In this document: one piece after another, positions 12,717-20,708 of the stretch
How positions within the stretch are numbered: position 1 is the first letter of the stretch
Layout of the letters: each line of letters opens with the position of its first letter
Assembly: GCA_041656175.1 (NCBI GenBank)
Contig: JBBAEA010000055.1
Location: forward strand, 1 to 20,708
Origin: JBBAEA01 sp041656175
Lineage (GTDB): Bacteria; Myxococcota_A; Bradymonadia; UBA4248
Direction of reading: 5' to 3'
Length of the DNA stretch: 20,708 bases
Program-made: the position numbers and the translations under genes
The notes under the pieces: model-generated
What the model was told of the DNA's origin: nothing
Seen by the model: only the letters and a program-made list of their open reading frames with translations
Database searches by the model: none

Positions 12717-14609
12717 ATGAATTACCAAAATTACCGTCTTTACTTTAGTTTTCGGTGTATATTTCTGGCGTTGTCGAGCTGCTTATTATGCGTCGCCTGC
12801 GCTCCATCCCTGAGCATGCGAGAGCCTGCTGGCGGGGAGTGGAAACTTCGCAATGATGCAGGTTTTAGTTACAGCGGGAAAAATAAACTCAGCGAGAAAA
12901 ATTACAAAATTATGGCCACAACAGGCTGGGTAGAGGGGAAGGCTGTTGTGGCGGGATGTCACAATGAGGATTCTAAAAATAACTCTCACTGCGAGGTGGA
13001 TGCGCTTGAATACGCTCTTTACGACAAAGAGCGAGGTCAAGAAATTGCTTTTGGCGTATATGCGTTTCCTTCGCTAGAACTTCATCCTATGGCGAACGAG
13101 GGCTTTGATACCACATACTACGAGTTGCGCCCTTCGGATGGTAGCGCTTCTTTTCCGCTGTGGGTAAAGACGCGTGGGGAGAAGCTTAAGTCAGCACAAG
13201 AGCGGCTCTTTAAAGAAAACAGGCTTATTGTTTGGTCTGACGCTGAGCAGGCATATGGCTACATAGATTCTAACGCGCAAACGGTGATTAAACCCCAGTT
13301 TCTTGCGGCAAACGATTTTGAGCCCGATGGCCGTGCGAACGTAGCTTTAGCCTCTGGCTTTGGTAGCATTGATTTGGAAGGAAATTACGCGCCAGATAAA
13401 CCTGTTTGTATATATGTATATGAAAACGATGATCTTTTCACTAAAGTAGCGTATGAGGGGAAGAATGAGAACATCGCTTGGGACATTCGTTTTAATTTAC
13501 TAGCCTATAAATCGGATGCAATTGTCAGTGGAAAACAGAAAAATACGGAGAATAACTTTTGTAAAAAAGCAAAATGGCACACTGTTGTAGACAAGCAAAA
13601 TGTAGATCGCAGTGTGTATTATGATGATATCCAACAATCGACGATTCCAAGGCATTATTTTGTATCGCGCAATGCAAACTGGGGTATTATGAATAGCGAT
13701 GCTCAGATTGTTTTTCCGCTAAAAGAAAAAAAATTCCATACGATGTACCTCGAAAGAAACGCGGGAGATCGACGTATTTTGGCCGTTGTGCGAGATGGCT
13801 TGTCATATCTATACCATGTAACGGGTGTGCCTATATATCTGGAAGGAGTCGATGTTTGGCAGCCCACCGAAAATGGAATTATCATCAAAATCGCTGATAA
13901 ATACGGCATCGTTAATTACAACGGGGAAGTTGTGGTGGAGCCCATATATCATAGCTATTTCGGTTATTACTTAGACAGTAAGAAGAAATTCCTTAAAGAC
14001 GAAAGGAACTACGCCTTTAAACTTGGCAATAAGTGGGGGGTATTGAGTATATACGGGGAGAAGCTTCTTGACTTTAAATACGACAAAATCGACGAGATTT
14101 ATTCTGATATTGCTAGCGTTGTGCTTAGAGGAAAGTTGGGTGTGGTAAACTTTCGGGGCGAAGAGGTCGTTCCCTTTATTTATGACAAAATAGGTGCTTT
14201 TGATGCAGGGCGAGCATTGGCGTATCTCGGAGAGGAGAGCCAATACGTGTACTCTAGCGAAGAAGCGAAACGTGCGTGGGACAAAATACGCGAAGACAAA
14301 AAGCGCCAAGCTGCTATCAAAGCAGAGCGTGAACGACAGGCAGCCATAGAAAAGGAGCGCCAAAGCAGAATTCGTGCCCAAGAAGCAGAGTTAGCAAGAA
14401 GGGAGAATCTACAAAATGAGATCAATGCACTGAGTGATGAGATAAGTGAACTCGATACGAAGATTGTAAGACTTAATGAAGATATTGTTAATTATGGCTC
14501 TGATTATCTCATTAAGGATAGGGATGAATGTGTGCGCAAAAGAAGAGAACTTGTTAGGCGCATGAATGAAAAGGAGCGATTGCGACGCGATATTGCGAGG
14601 GGATTTTGA
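12717..14609 (+). CDS. WG-repeat lipoprotein with C-terminal coiled coil
   Basis: A 630-aa predicted lipoprotein. The hydrophobic signal (about 7-27) ends in Cys; C28 (VAC before APS) or C22 (LSSC) could be the lipidated residue. WG-like beta repeats are seen near 180 (YGYIDSNAQTVIKPQF), 321 (NWGIMNSDAQIVFP), 395 (KYGIVNYNGEVVVEPIY), 439 (KWGVLSIYGEKLLDFKYDKI) and 473 (KLGVVNFRGEEVVPFIYDKI). The last 115 residues (about 515-628) are Lys/Arg/Glu-rich heptads, a long coiled coil, unusual after a WG array. WG repeats are generally taken as protein-binding beta modules. The ribosome site (GAGAG) is weak. The protein is probably held in the envelope and contacts partners through both halves; partners are unknown. 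Confidence 0.8.
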   Translation: MNYQNYRLYFSFRCIFLALSSCLLCVACAPSLSMREPAGGEWKLRNDAGFSYSGKNKLSEKNYKIMATTGWVEGKAVVAGCHNEDSKNNSHCEVDALEYALYDKERGQEIAFGVYAFPSLELHPMANEGFDTTYYELRPSDGSASFPLWVKTRGEKLKSAQERLFKENRLIVWSDAEQAYGYIDSNAQTVIKPQFLAANDFEPDGRANVALASGFGSIDLEGNYAPDKPVCIYVYENDDLFTKVAYEGKNENIAWDIRFNLLAYKSDAIVSGKQKNTENNFCKKAKWHTVVDKQNVDRSVYYDDIQQSTIPRHYFVSRNANWGIMNSDAQIVFPLKEKKFHTMYLERNAGDRRILAVVRDGLSYLYHVTGVPIYLEGVDVWQPTENGIIIKIADKYGIVNYNGEVVVEPIYHSYFGYYLDSKKKFLKDERNYAFKLGNKWGVLSIYGEKLLDFKYDKIDEIYSDIASVVLRGKLGVVNFRGEEVVPFIYDKIGAFDAGRALAYLGEESQYVYSSEEAKRAWDKIREDKKRQAAIKAERERQAAIEKERQSRIRAQEAELARRENLQNEINALSDEISELDTKIVRLNEDIVNYGSDYLIKDRDECVRKRRELVRRMNEKERLRRDIARGF

Positions 14610-14660
14610 ATTTAAGAGTTTAAATGCGGGAGCGTCGTGGGGAGGTGTGTGGTATCAGAA

Positions 14661-15227
14661 ATGAAAAAAATAGTAAGAAGAAATTTGTATTTACTCCTTG
14701 GACAATGTGTATTCTGCTTAAGTCTGTGTATGGCGCCAAGTTTTGGCAACGCAACGCTCGTGGAATCGCTAAGTCTTGAAGAGCTCAGCGTTGCAGCCGA
14801 CATGATTGCTATTGGGCGTGTTGTCGATATGCGTGCGGAATGGAGCGAAGAATATTTGCGAATAGAGACGCTTTGTGTTTTAGAGCTTGAGCAATGTATT
14901 AAGGGGGATTGCAAAGAGAAAATAGAGTTTAAAAAGCGGGGCGGTAGCGTTGGTAGTCTCCATCAAGTAGTTATAGGCGAGCCACAGTTTGACTTGGGCG
15001 ATGAACTCGTTGTTTTTCTCGAAAAACTCGAAAGAGGCTACTTCTTTTTGGGGCTAACTCAAGGTAAGTACCGTATAGAGTGGCAGAATGCTAAGCGAAT
15101 GGCCGTCGGAGATGCGGGTGATCTCCAGCTCTACGATAGGCGAACAAAACGTAGCTTTGAACACGAAGCAAGTGTTTTGCCTTTGGAAGATTTCGTCGAT
15201 TTAATTCAAGCATATATTCAAAGATAG
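14661..15227 (+). CDS. Small secreted protein paired with the matrixin gene
   Basis: A 188-aa secreted protein with a signal peptide: MKKIVRR, a hydrophobic core with three Cys, and a likely cut near residue 30. The mature part begins with LSLEELSVAADMIAIGRVV and contains FDLGDELVVFLEK and LGLTQGKYRIEW. From memory this layout is seen in myxobacterial secreted proteins of unknown function encoded beside matrixin-type proteases; the reaction, if any, is unknown. ATG 14661 is chosen because it gives a clean signal peptide. GGGGAGG at 14639-14645 is 15 nt away, so in-frame GTG 14649 is an alternative. The matrixin gene starts 28 bp downstream, suggesting one transcript. Confidence 0.75.
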   Translation: MKKIVRRNLYLLLGQCVFCLSLCMAPSFGNATLVESLSLEELSVAADMIAIGRVVDMRAEWSEEYLRIETLCVLELEQCIKGDCKEKIEFKKRGGSVGSLHQVVIGEPQFDLGDELVVFLEKLERGYFFLGLTQGKYRIEWQNAKRMAVGDAGDLQLYDRRTKRSFEHEASVLPLEDFVDLIQAYIQR

Positions 15228-15255
15228 GGGCGATTCACTGTATAGAGAAAAACTG

Positions 15256-16125
15256 ATGAAAAAGATTAGTATTTACACCGTTTTGGCCGCGGCACTGCTT
15301 TTGCCAGCGACAGCTTTTTCGTGGGAATCGACCATGTCCTGCGGTTCTGGGATTGCAGAGTGCAAAGCTGGTGTGGAGCCGAAGTCTACCGCCTGGACCT
15401 TGAACTGCGTGGGTTTTCACCTCAATGAGAGGGGGACTAAGCAGATCCCCTACGATAGCGTAAAGCAGGTGTATAAACGATCGCTTGCGACATGGTCTGC
15501 GCCAGATTGTAGCTACTTGCGTCTCATAGATCTCGGTGAAACGAACGAGGATCGTGTTGGCTTTAACCCTTACACGAATAAGAATGCCAATATCATTGTT
15601 TTTCGCGACACCGCATGGAAGGACAGCAAAACGATCATGGCCTTGACCACCGTGACACAAGATAGTGTAACGGGCAAAATCTATGACGCCGATATCGAAA
15701 TGAACTGCTTAGACTACAAGTTTTCGGCGGATGCCACAGGGTCTAGCGAATATATCGACTTAGAAAACACGCTAACACACGAACTCGGTCATGCTATCGG
15801 TTTTGCACACTCAAAGGTTACAGATGCCACGATGTTTGGCTACTCTAGGGCTGGAGACGTAGAGAAGCGAAGCTTGCACGCCGATGACATTGAAGCCATC
15901 TGCACGATTTATCCCGCAAGCGACACCGACGAGGTGAGGAAGTGCAAGTTAAAGAGCGGCTATTTTCACAAACCGAATTTTGGCATGGATGAGCGCCCTC
16001 CTAGTGATTGCGGCTGCAGTATTTATTCCGAAACGGCGCCTATTAATAAAAGCACAGCTACATTTGTTCTACTTTTATTGTCATTTCTTGTTTTTTATAG
16101 CAGAAAACGTGTTAAGGCGCTCTAA
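15256..16125 (+). CDS. Matrixin-like (M10) metalloprotease with MYXO-CTERM-like tail
   Basis: A 289-aa secreted zinc protease. The signal peptide is about 1-22. The catalytic consensus HELGHAIGFAH lies at 175-185 (zinc ligands H175, H179 and H185, general base E176), with the Met-turn at M193 (ATMFGYS). LHADDIEAICTIYP closes the domain. A spacer follows, then DCGCS at 251-255, a hydrophobic helix (about 267-281) and RKR at the end. This Cys, helix and Arg cluster resembles MYXO-CTERM sorting tails, which hold proteins at the surface after processing. No separate propeptide Cys switch is obvious. The upstream small secreted protein is likely in the same operon. Confidence 0.9.
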   Translation: MKKISIYTVLAAALLLPATAFSWESTMSCGSGIAECKAGVEPKSTAWTLNCVGFHLNERGTKQIPYDSVKQVYKRSLATWSAPDCSYLRLIDLGETNEDRVGFNPYTNKNANIIVFRDTAWKDSKTIMALTTVTQDSVTGKIYDADIEMNCLDYKFSADATGSSEYIDLENTLTHELGHAIGFAHSKVTDATMFGYSRAGDVEKRSLHADDIEAICTIYPASDTDEVRKCKLKSGYFHKPNFGMDERPPSDCGCSIYSETAPINKSTATFVLLLLSFLVFYSRKRVKAL

Positions 16126-16211
16126 AATTACTCTCTCAGATCGTTATATGAATCAAAAACGCTCAGATTGGAGCTAAAAAACTTGCCCAAAACTGTTGTG
16201 CTGCCAAAATA

Positions 16212-16257
16212 GTAGCAAGGCTTGCCGTGTCTATGGCGAGCGAATTCATCTTGCTAC
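16212..16257 (+). other. Stem-loop immediately before the PBP ribosome site
   Basis: GTAGCAAG (16212-16219) pairs perfectly with CTTGCTAC (16250-16257), enclosing a second stem CTTGCC/GGCGAG with one wobble. The structure ends 3 nt before AAGGAG (16261-16266), the ribosome site of the PBP gene, so it could affect initiation or be a remnant end structure. The rest of 16126-16260 shows no clear signal. Confidence 0.5.
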
Positions 16258-16273
16258 ATTAAGGAGATAGGCC

Positions 16274-17539
16274 ATGCGCAGGATGCGCCGCAGCACAAAG
16301 CAGCGAATTACCCTTTCTTTGTCTTTAGTTCTCTCCACAGCGATTGTGGCCGCCCTACTTTTTTCGGGCGCGCTAGAGGGTTCATCGCCCTACTTACAGA
16401 AGTCTGTAGCCTATGCGCAAGACTCGGTTGAAGTCGTGCGCGAAGAAGTTCAGCTCAAGAGCCCGCTAGACGGTCTTTTGCTCGATACGGCGAAGTTTGT
16501 TTGGGAGGGTGATTTTGCGTATCAAGAGCTTGAGGATGGGCGCCGCGTTCGCCTTACGCTGATAAAGAGCTTGCAAGAAACGCTGCAAAATCAAATGGAC
16601 GAGCGTAGCGTTCCCTATGGTTCGGTAGCTGCAATTGAACCTGCCACAGGGCGAGTTCTTGCCCTTGTCAGCTCGAATTCAGCCTCTCCCAAAGAGAAGG
16701 ACTACGTTTTGCGCGCCAAAGCGCCCTCGGCCTCCGTTTTTAAGCTCATTACCGCCGCGGCCTTGCTCGAGTATAGCGCTATAGACGTGAACGCGCGCGT
16801 TTGTTACAGCGGCGGCTCCAGCATGTTAACGGAGGCCGATGTACGCGGAAACCCTGCTACCGACAAGAATTGTGCCACTCTAGAGGAGGCTATTGGGCAC
16901 TCGATCAACGCCGTGATGGCGCGCTTAGCCTATCAATCACTCGATAAGGCAAAACTCGATGCAATTGCATTAAAATTCGGTTTTAATCGTGAAATCCCCT
17001 TTGAAATACCTGTTGACATTAGCGATGCCGAATTTGTCGATGACAACATCGAACGTGCGAAAACTGCGGCGGGTTTTTGGCATGTTAACCTCAGTGCCTT
17101 GCATGGTGCGCTTATCGCAGCGGCAATTGCCAACCGCGGCGTCATGATGCGCCCAAGCCTAGTCGATTCCATAAGCGCTCCCGATGGTAAGTTGATCTAC
17201 CGTTTTCAGCCCCAGCCATGGTTGGTGAGCATGAGCAGTGCAAAAGCCGATACACTCTCCAAAATGGGCGAAAACACAACAACGCAAGGTTCGGCGCGGC
17301 GCTTGTTTGCAGCACGCAGTGATTGGCCCTCGGAGCTTCGCGTTGGTGGAAAAACGGGTACGCTCTCCAACAAGCGCCCCTTTTATCTTTTTAATTGGTT
17401 CGTAGGCTGGGCTCCCCTCGAAAATCCAAAAATCGCTGTTGGCGCACTGGTGGTAAACACCGAACGATGGTGGATTAAGGGCACGCACGTGGCTAGCCGA
17501 GCCATTTTGCATTATTATAAAAATAATATTTTGCAGTAA
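16274..17539 (+). CDS. Penicillin-binding transpeptidase (compact class-B-like)
   Basis: A 421-aa membrane-anchored DD-transpeptidase domain protein that would cross-link peptidoglycan in the periplasm. One N-terminal helix (about 12-31), a short linker, then the transpeptidase fold with all three active-site motifs: S154VFK157 (nucleophile Ser), SIN at 210-212 and KTG at 360-362. The classic N-terminal pedestal of PBP2/FtsI proteins is missing and there is no glycosyltransferase domain, so the protein is much shorter than typical PBP2 or FtsI. It may be a specialised transpeptidase or a penicillin-sensor type protein. AAGGAG with 7-nt spacing decides the start. No mrd or fts gene is adjacent. 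Confidence 0.88.
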   Translation: MRRMRRSTKQRITLSLSLVLSTAIVAALLFSGALEGSSPYLQKSVAYAQDSVEVVREEVQLKSPLDGLLLDTAKFVWEGDFAYQELEDGRRVRLTLIKSLQETLQNQMDERSVPYGSVAAIEPATGRVLALVSSNSASPKEKDYVLRAKAPSASVFKLITAAALLEYSAIDVNARVCYSGGSSMLTEADVRGNPATDKNCATLEEAIGHSINAVMARLAYQSLDKAKLDAIALKFGFNREIPFEIPVDISDAEFVDDNIERAKTAAGFWHVNLSALHGALIAAAIANRGVMMRPSLVDSISAPDGKLIYRFQPQPWLVSMSSAKADTLSKMGENTTTQGSARRLFAARSDWPSELRVGGKTGTLSNKRPFYLFNWFVGWAPLENPKIAVGALVVNTERWWIKGTHVASRAILHYYKNNILQ

Positions 17540-17540
17540 C

Positions 17541-18816
17541 TAGGGAAACTCTGATTCATTGGGGGCTAGAGCGCCACACCAAAAGAAGCGGGGTGTGGGG
17601 CACTCAGCATTACGGAAAACTTTTGGCATCAATTCAGGGTATTTTGCTTATTTGTGCCATATATATTTTTTGAAAGTTGTTGCAGCTTGTGACTGGGGGA
17701 TGGTTTTTAGTTTATATTGATCTCAGGAGGAGGTTATGGAATCAACGATACAATGCCGTCAAGCAGCTGAAGCTCTAAATTAATATAAATCGGGAAACAA
17801 GCGACGTGATCAATCAGTTATTTTTGCGCTTTTTTGCATGTTGGCTAGCAAAGGGAGCAAGATAACGCATTTTTCAAAATCTCGTGCGGTGCGAGACAGG
17901 GTCTACTACGTTATGAATAGTGAGAATGTGAGAGCAGAGGAGATAAGCAAAGCCTACGCACGGAAGATCGTTTCAGGCTAGAGCAATATGAGACATTTTA
18001 TATTGCTGTTGATGGGACGAGTATGAACATAACGGACAAGACGGATACGAAAGGGCTTGGTCAGATTGGTTCACGAGGTAGTACACGGGGTTTGTTGATC
18101 CAGTCTGCTTTTGTCATATCGTCAAAAGGCTTTCCCATCGGTTCGCTTAATCATGTATACTGGACTCGTGAAATAGCATCTTAAAACGCTGATACCCAAG
18201 AAGATGCTAAGAAGCGCAATAAAAGGCGCCTCCCAGTTGAGCAAAGCGAGGTAAAGTATTGGCTTTCCTCAATAAAGCAAGCCTACCAAGTATTGGAAGA
18301 CAATGGACTGGCGCAGCGCGCTGTTTTTCTACTTGATGCTGGCTATGATTGTAGCAGTATTATCAGCTTCCTCAGTGAAGCTAAGTGTAGTTTCATCATT
18401 CGTGGAACCCATAACAGAGCCTTGCGGGATAGAAAAGCAGCGGGCTTTTCGTGTGTCAAGGACAAGTTAGAAGCCTCAAGTCTTAGCGATATAGATATAC
18501 GCGTGCGCAGATCGTCTCAATCGCATGAGATGAGGGTGGCGAGAGTCGAAGTACAGGCAGCCAATGTTGAACTTTGCCTAAATAGCAGTGATGAAGAAGA
18601 TTTAGGCAAGCCAAAGGCTAAAAAAAGAGGCTCTCAGTTCGTTTGACCCTCTAGCCTCAACGTTTTACGCGTCAAAGAGCAAGAGCCCATTGACAAAGAA
18701 TTCAAAGGGGTTGAATGGCTTCTGTGGACAGATCTACCCGTTAACACGCTCAATAATTGTCAAATAATTCTACAAAGCTACGGCTATCGTTGGGTCATTG
18801 AGCTCTTTCATAGACA
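17541..18816 (+). mobile_element. Remnant of an IS4-family (Tn5/IS50-like) insertion sequence
   Basis: The left edge is placed tentatively at TAGGGAAACTCTGATTCATT (17541-17560), right after the PBP stop codon. A hairpin GCGCCACACC (17571-17580) with GGTGTGGGGC (17592-17601, one mismatch) follows; 17602-17720 shows nothing else. The transposase remnant fills the rest. The right end is missing: transposase similarity stops near 18816, where unrelated sequence leads into a lipoprotein gene. No target-site duplication could be found because the right end is lost. Confidence 0.6.
17736..18816 (+). pseudogene. IS4-family transposase, broken by stops, a frameshift and a 3' truncation
   Basis: It begins at an ATG after GGAGGAGG. 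It is interrupted by TAA at 17781, a frame change at about 17940-17980 (TAG at 17979 in the first frame), TAA at 18182 and TGA at 18644. Catalytic residues of the DDE fold are recognisable: D in YIAVDGTSMN (codon 18011), D in LLDAGYDCS (codon 18335) and E in YGYRWVIELFHR (codon 18800), the Y-R-E part of the YREK signature. The expected Lys is lost because homology ends there. GLGQIGSRGSTRGL and the YRWVIE segment fit the Tn5/IS50-like branch. The only long intact piece is 18293-18646 (117 codons). The element cannot be autonomous. Confidence 0.88.
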
Positions 18817-18874
18817 AGTGTTTTCTTTGAGAGGGTACGGTGGCGCGTACTCGCTGTTGATGAGGGTGTTGAGT

Positions 18875-20485
18875 ATGCGAAAAAGTTTTTTGTTACTTAT
18901 TTGTGTTGTGTGGTGTGGGTGGATTGTTTTTTCCTGTGATGATGGTAAGTCTAAGACAACTCCAGCTGATGATATTTTGGGTGTTTGTGCGACACAGGGA
19001 GAGGAAATCTGCGATACAGGTTATACATACATATGTGTGGGGTATAAAGATGAGGGCTTAAAGTGGCAAAAAAGCCTGATCTGCCACAATAATGCCTCGT
19101 GTGCTTCTAGAGATGAGTGTGGTGAATGCGCCAATGGTACAGTGGTATGTGAGAGGGGGGCAGTGCGCAAATGCATCGAAGGGGAGTACAAGGTGCAAAT
19201 GCGTTGCGACGGAGAGTGTAAACCCGACAAGGCAGAGTGTGAGAGAGTTTGTAGCGATGGTCAGCTTAAATGCATAGATGGCGCAAGCGGCGGCGAACTT
19301 AACGAGTGCAGAGATGGCGAATGGAAGTTTAAGAGCAACTGTAGTGAAGGTGTATCATGTGTTGCAGATGGAAGCGACGGTGGTATTTGTAAAAACAATA
19401 ACGATTTTTGTACAGACGCCAAGATCTATGCGTGCGCTGACGGTGTAGCCTCTGGAGCTCCTATCGAGGTATGTAAAGGCGTTTGCAATAGCGACAAGAA
19501 AACCTGTGGTGAATGCATAGATGGGCAGAGTTATTGCAGCAACAATAATAGCGGCATCGGTGAAATATCGACGTGCCACAGTGGCACACTGTCTCCCCTC
19601 GTCGCATGTGCGCAAGCAGTGTCGTGTAACGCAGGGGGCAAGGGCTGCGGCGAGTGTAAGGATGGAAGCGTTCGCTGTAAGGATAGCAAGACGACGCAAT
19701 GTTTGTCGGGTGCCTGGGCTGCAGAGCAACCCTGTGCTGATGGACAAGCGTGCAAAACCGCCTCTGAGTGCAACACCCTCTCTGCGGATAGCCCAAAAAT
19801 TCAGAGTCTGACTGCTGAGTTGAATTCTTCTGTCGTGCATATTACAGCATTGGTAACGGATCCCAATGATGACGTGAGCGTTGTACGAGCGCTAGGGCCA
19901 ACGGGCAGCACTACCATATACTGTAACATGAGAAGAGCGCAGGGCATACAATACGAGTGTAACGTGGAAGTGTCAAACTTGGTAGATGCACAAAATGTGA
20001 AATTAAGCTACGAAAGTAGCTTTGAGGCGACCATCGTGGTAGAGGCGATGGATAGGGCTGGGAACAAGGCTAGTGCGGAGGTTAAGCTGACGCTGACAGC
20101 AAGGGAGGGCTATCGAGTGTGCGGTGGTGAAGAGACAGTGCACGGAGATAGGGAGAACTGCGGTGGCTGTGGCATTTCATGTCCTGAGGAATCAGTGAAC
20201 AAGATGGTAACGCAAGCGTGCGTTATAGAGAACGGTAAGGATCGATGTGGGAAATTTGTAGTTTGGTGTTCAAGTAACTCATCTGTCAAAACGTGTAAGC
20301 AAATTTGCGCATCTTCTTCACAAAATTTGGTGTGCGCAAGTGTACCCAGAGCAGTATTTGTCGCTGGGTATAGTAGTTATGATGCGTGTAGGCGTCATGA
20401 CGCACCGGGTGCCATTTCAGGGATTCAGGGCTGCAACGTTGAAGTTTCTTATAGCGTCATTGGCTGCTCGCGCTTGCGTAGGTAA
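18875..20485 (+). CDS. Cys-rich repeat lipoprotein
   Basis: A 536-aa predicted lipoprotein. The signal core ends VFSC with C21 as likely lipid anchor, followed by DDGKSK. Residues about 40-310 are short Cys-rich repeats of the form CxxGxxxC..G.W...C (for example CGECANGTVVC, CSDGQLKC, CGECIDGQSYC, CGECKDGSVRC), probably disulfide-bonded. About 310-415 looks like a beta-sandwich domain (ITALVTDPNDDVSVVRALGP). A C-terminal Cys-rich part has NCGGCGISC near 427, a motif common in myxobacterial surface proteins. ATG 18875 follows GAGGG; a longer start (GTG 18818) would extend into transposase-derived sequence. Function is unknown; cell-surface location is inferred. The promoter, if close, must lie in IS-derived DNA. 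Confidence 0.8.
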   Translation: MRKSFLLLICVVWCGWIVFSCDDGKSKTTPADDILGVCATQGEEICDTGYTYICVGYKDEGLKWQKSLICHNNASCASRDECGECANGTVVCERGAVRKCIEGEYKVQMRCDGECKPDKAECERVCSDGQLKCIDGASGGELNECRDGEWKFKSNCSEGVSCVADGSDGGICKNNNDFCTDAKIYACADGVASGAPIEVCKGVCNSDKKTCGECIDGQSYCSNNNSGIGEISTCHSGTLSPLVACAQAVSCNAGGKGCGECKDGSVRCKDSKTTQCLSGAWAAEQPCADGQACKTASECNTLSADSPKIQSLTAELNSSVVHITALVTDPNDDVSVVRALGPTGSTTIYCNMRRAQGIQYECNVEVSNLVDAQNVKLSYESSFEATIVVEAMDRAGNKASAEVKLTLTAREGYRVCGGEETVHGDRENCGGCGISCPEESVNKMVTQACVIENGKDRCGKFVVWCSSNSSVKTCKQICASSSQNLVCASVPRAVFVAGYSSYDACRRHDAPGAISGIQGCNVEVSYSVIGCSRLRR

Positions 20486-20549
20486 AGCGCGTGCAAGTTC
20501 GGAGACGAAAGCGTTACACGCGGCAATCCCTACTTTAGGCTCGGTGTTT

Positions 20550-20613
20550 CTTGGGGGGGAAGTTTCCCCCTACGCCGCAACCCCTCGCTTTGCGCGGGTT
20601 TGCGTCTACCCCC
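20550..20613 (+). repeat. Short form of the dispersed REP-like element, copy D
   Basis: A G-run, AAGTTT and CCCCC hairpin, then TACG, an AACCCCTCGC/GCGCGGGTT stem with one G-T pair, then CTACCCCC. It matches 10435-10500 closely in order and sequence. Just upstream CGCGTG (20488-20493) can pair with CACGCG (20517-20522) after the lipoprotein stop, a possible weak terminator without a T-tract. Confidence 0.75.
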
Positions 20614-20656
20614 TTGTAAGTAATCTATTGCTATGTTTAGCTAGCATAGCACGAAG

Positions 20657-20680
20657 TGCGGTGAGCGTTTCTACCCCCTT
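20657..20680 (+). repeat. Fragment related to the dispersed element
   Basis: TGCGGTGAGCGTTT followed by CTACCCCC joins a piece like the stem and loop of copy C (TGCGGTG, then TGAGCGTTT) to the CTACCCCC end seen in copies A, B and D. It looks like a rearranged partial copy. Bases 20681-20708 hold nothing else. Confidence 0.4.
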
Positions 20681-20708
20681 GGGCTTAAAAGCCTGTCATG
20701 GAGATCAC

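Noticed and set aside
18293..18646. Intact 117-aa gene
   Set aside because: It is the middle of the broken transposase: the same frame continues with transposase motifs on both sides beyond stop codons.

Overview
The window reads as chromosomal DNA of a myxobacteria-like (Myxococcota / former Deltaproteobacteria) organism with fairly low GC. This is inferred from gene families: a Ser/Thr kinase with the HRDISPQN catalytic loop and a C-terminal membrane anchor, PEGA and WG-repeat envelope proteins, a matrixin protease ending in a MYXO-CTERM-like tail, and a Cys-rich lipoprotein with an NCGGCGxxC motif. No taxonomic search could be run.

Layout. 1-290: tandem 102-bp repeat. About 301-357: decayed copy of a dispersed intergenic repeat. 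466-4517: one-direction cluster of an NtrC/NtrX-type sigma54 response regulator, two tandem EcsC-like paralogs and a zinc-ribbon M48 metallopeptidase; the last three overlap and look translationally coupled. 4542-4693: full copy of the dispersed repeat. 4772-6187: membrane-anchored Ser/Thr kinase. 6366-8426: elongation factor G, facing a sigma70-family factor (8542-10071, minus) across a bidirectional terminator. 10072-10836: about 750 bp without genes, holding the sigma-gene leader with competing hairpins and a dense hairpin array with a short and a full-length dispersed repeat. 10837-17539: envelope and secretion genes on the plus strand (PEGA membrane protein, degenerate GIY-YIG-like protein, WG-repeat lipoprotein, small secreted protein, matrixin protease, penicillin-binding transpeptidase). 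17541-18816: broken IS4-family (Tn5/IS50-like) element. 18875-20485: Cys-rich lipoprotein whose start lies just beyond the truncated transposase. 20486-20708: more copies of the dispersed repeat.

The most interesting signal is not a gene. A roughly 150-bp intergenic element occurs in full at 4542-4693 and, inverted, at 10564-10716. Its central 13-bp stem differs between the copies by three compensatory base-pair changes, while the 19-nt loop is nearly unchanged. GTAG sits at the foot of the outer stem, next to a G5/C5 hairpin. Shorter copies with the same ends lie at 10435-10500 and 20550-20613. This resembles a REP-type element family selected for structure; no cognate transposase is in the window.

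Functionally the window mixes regulation (response regulator, kinase, sigma factor), translation (EF-G) and cell-envelope biogenesis. Nothing in it is a recognisable defence system, CRISPR array, prophage or biosynthetic cluster.
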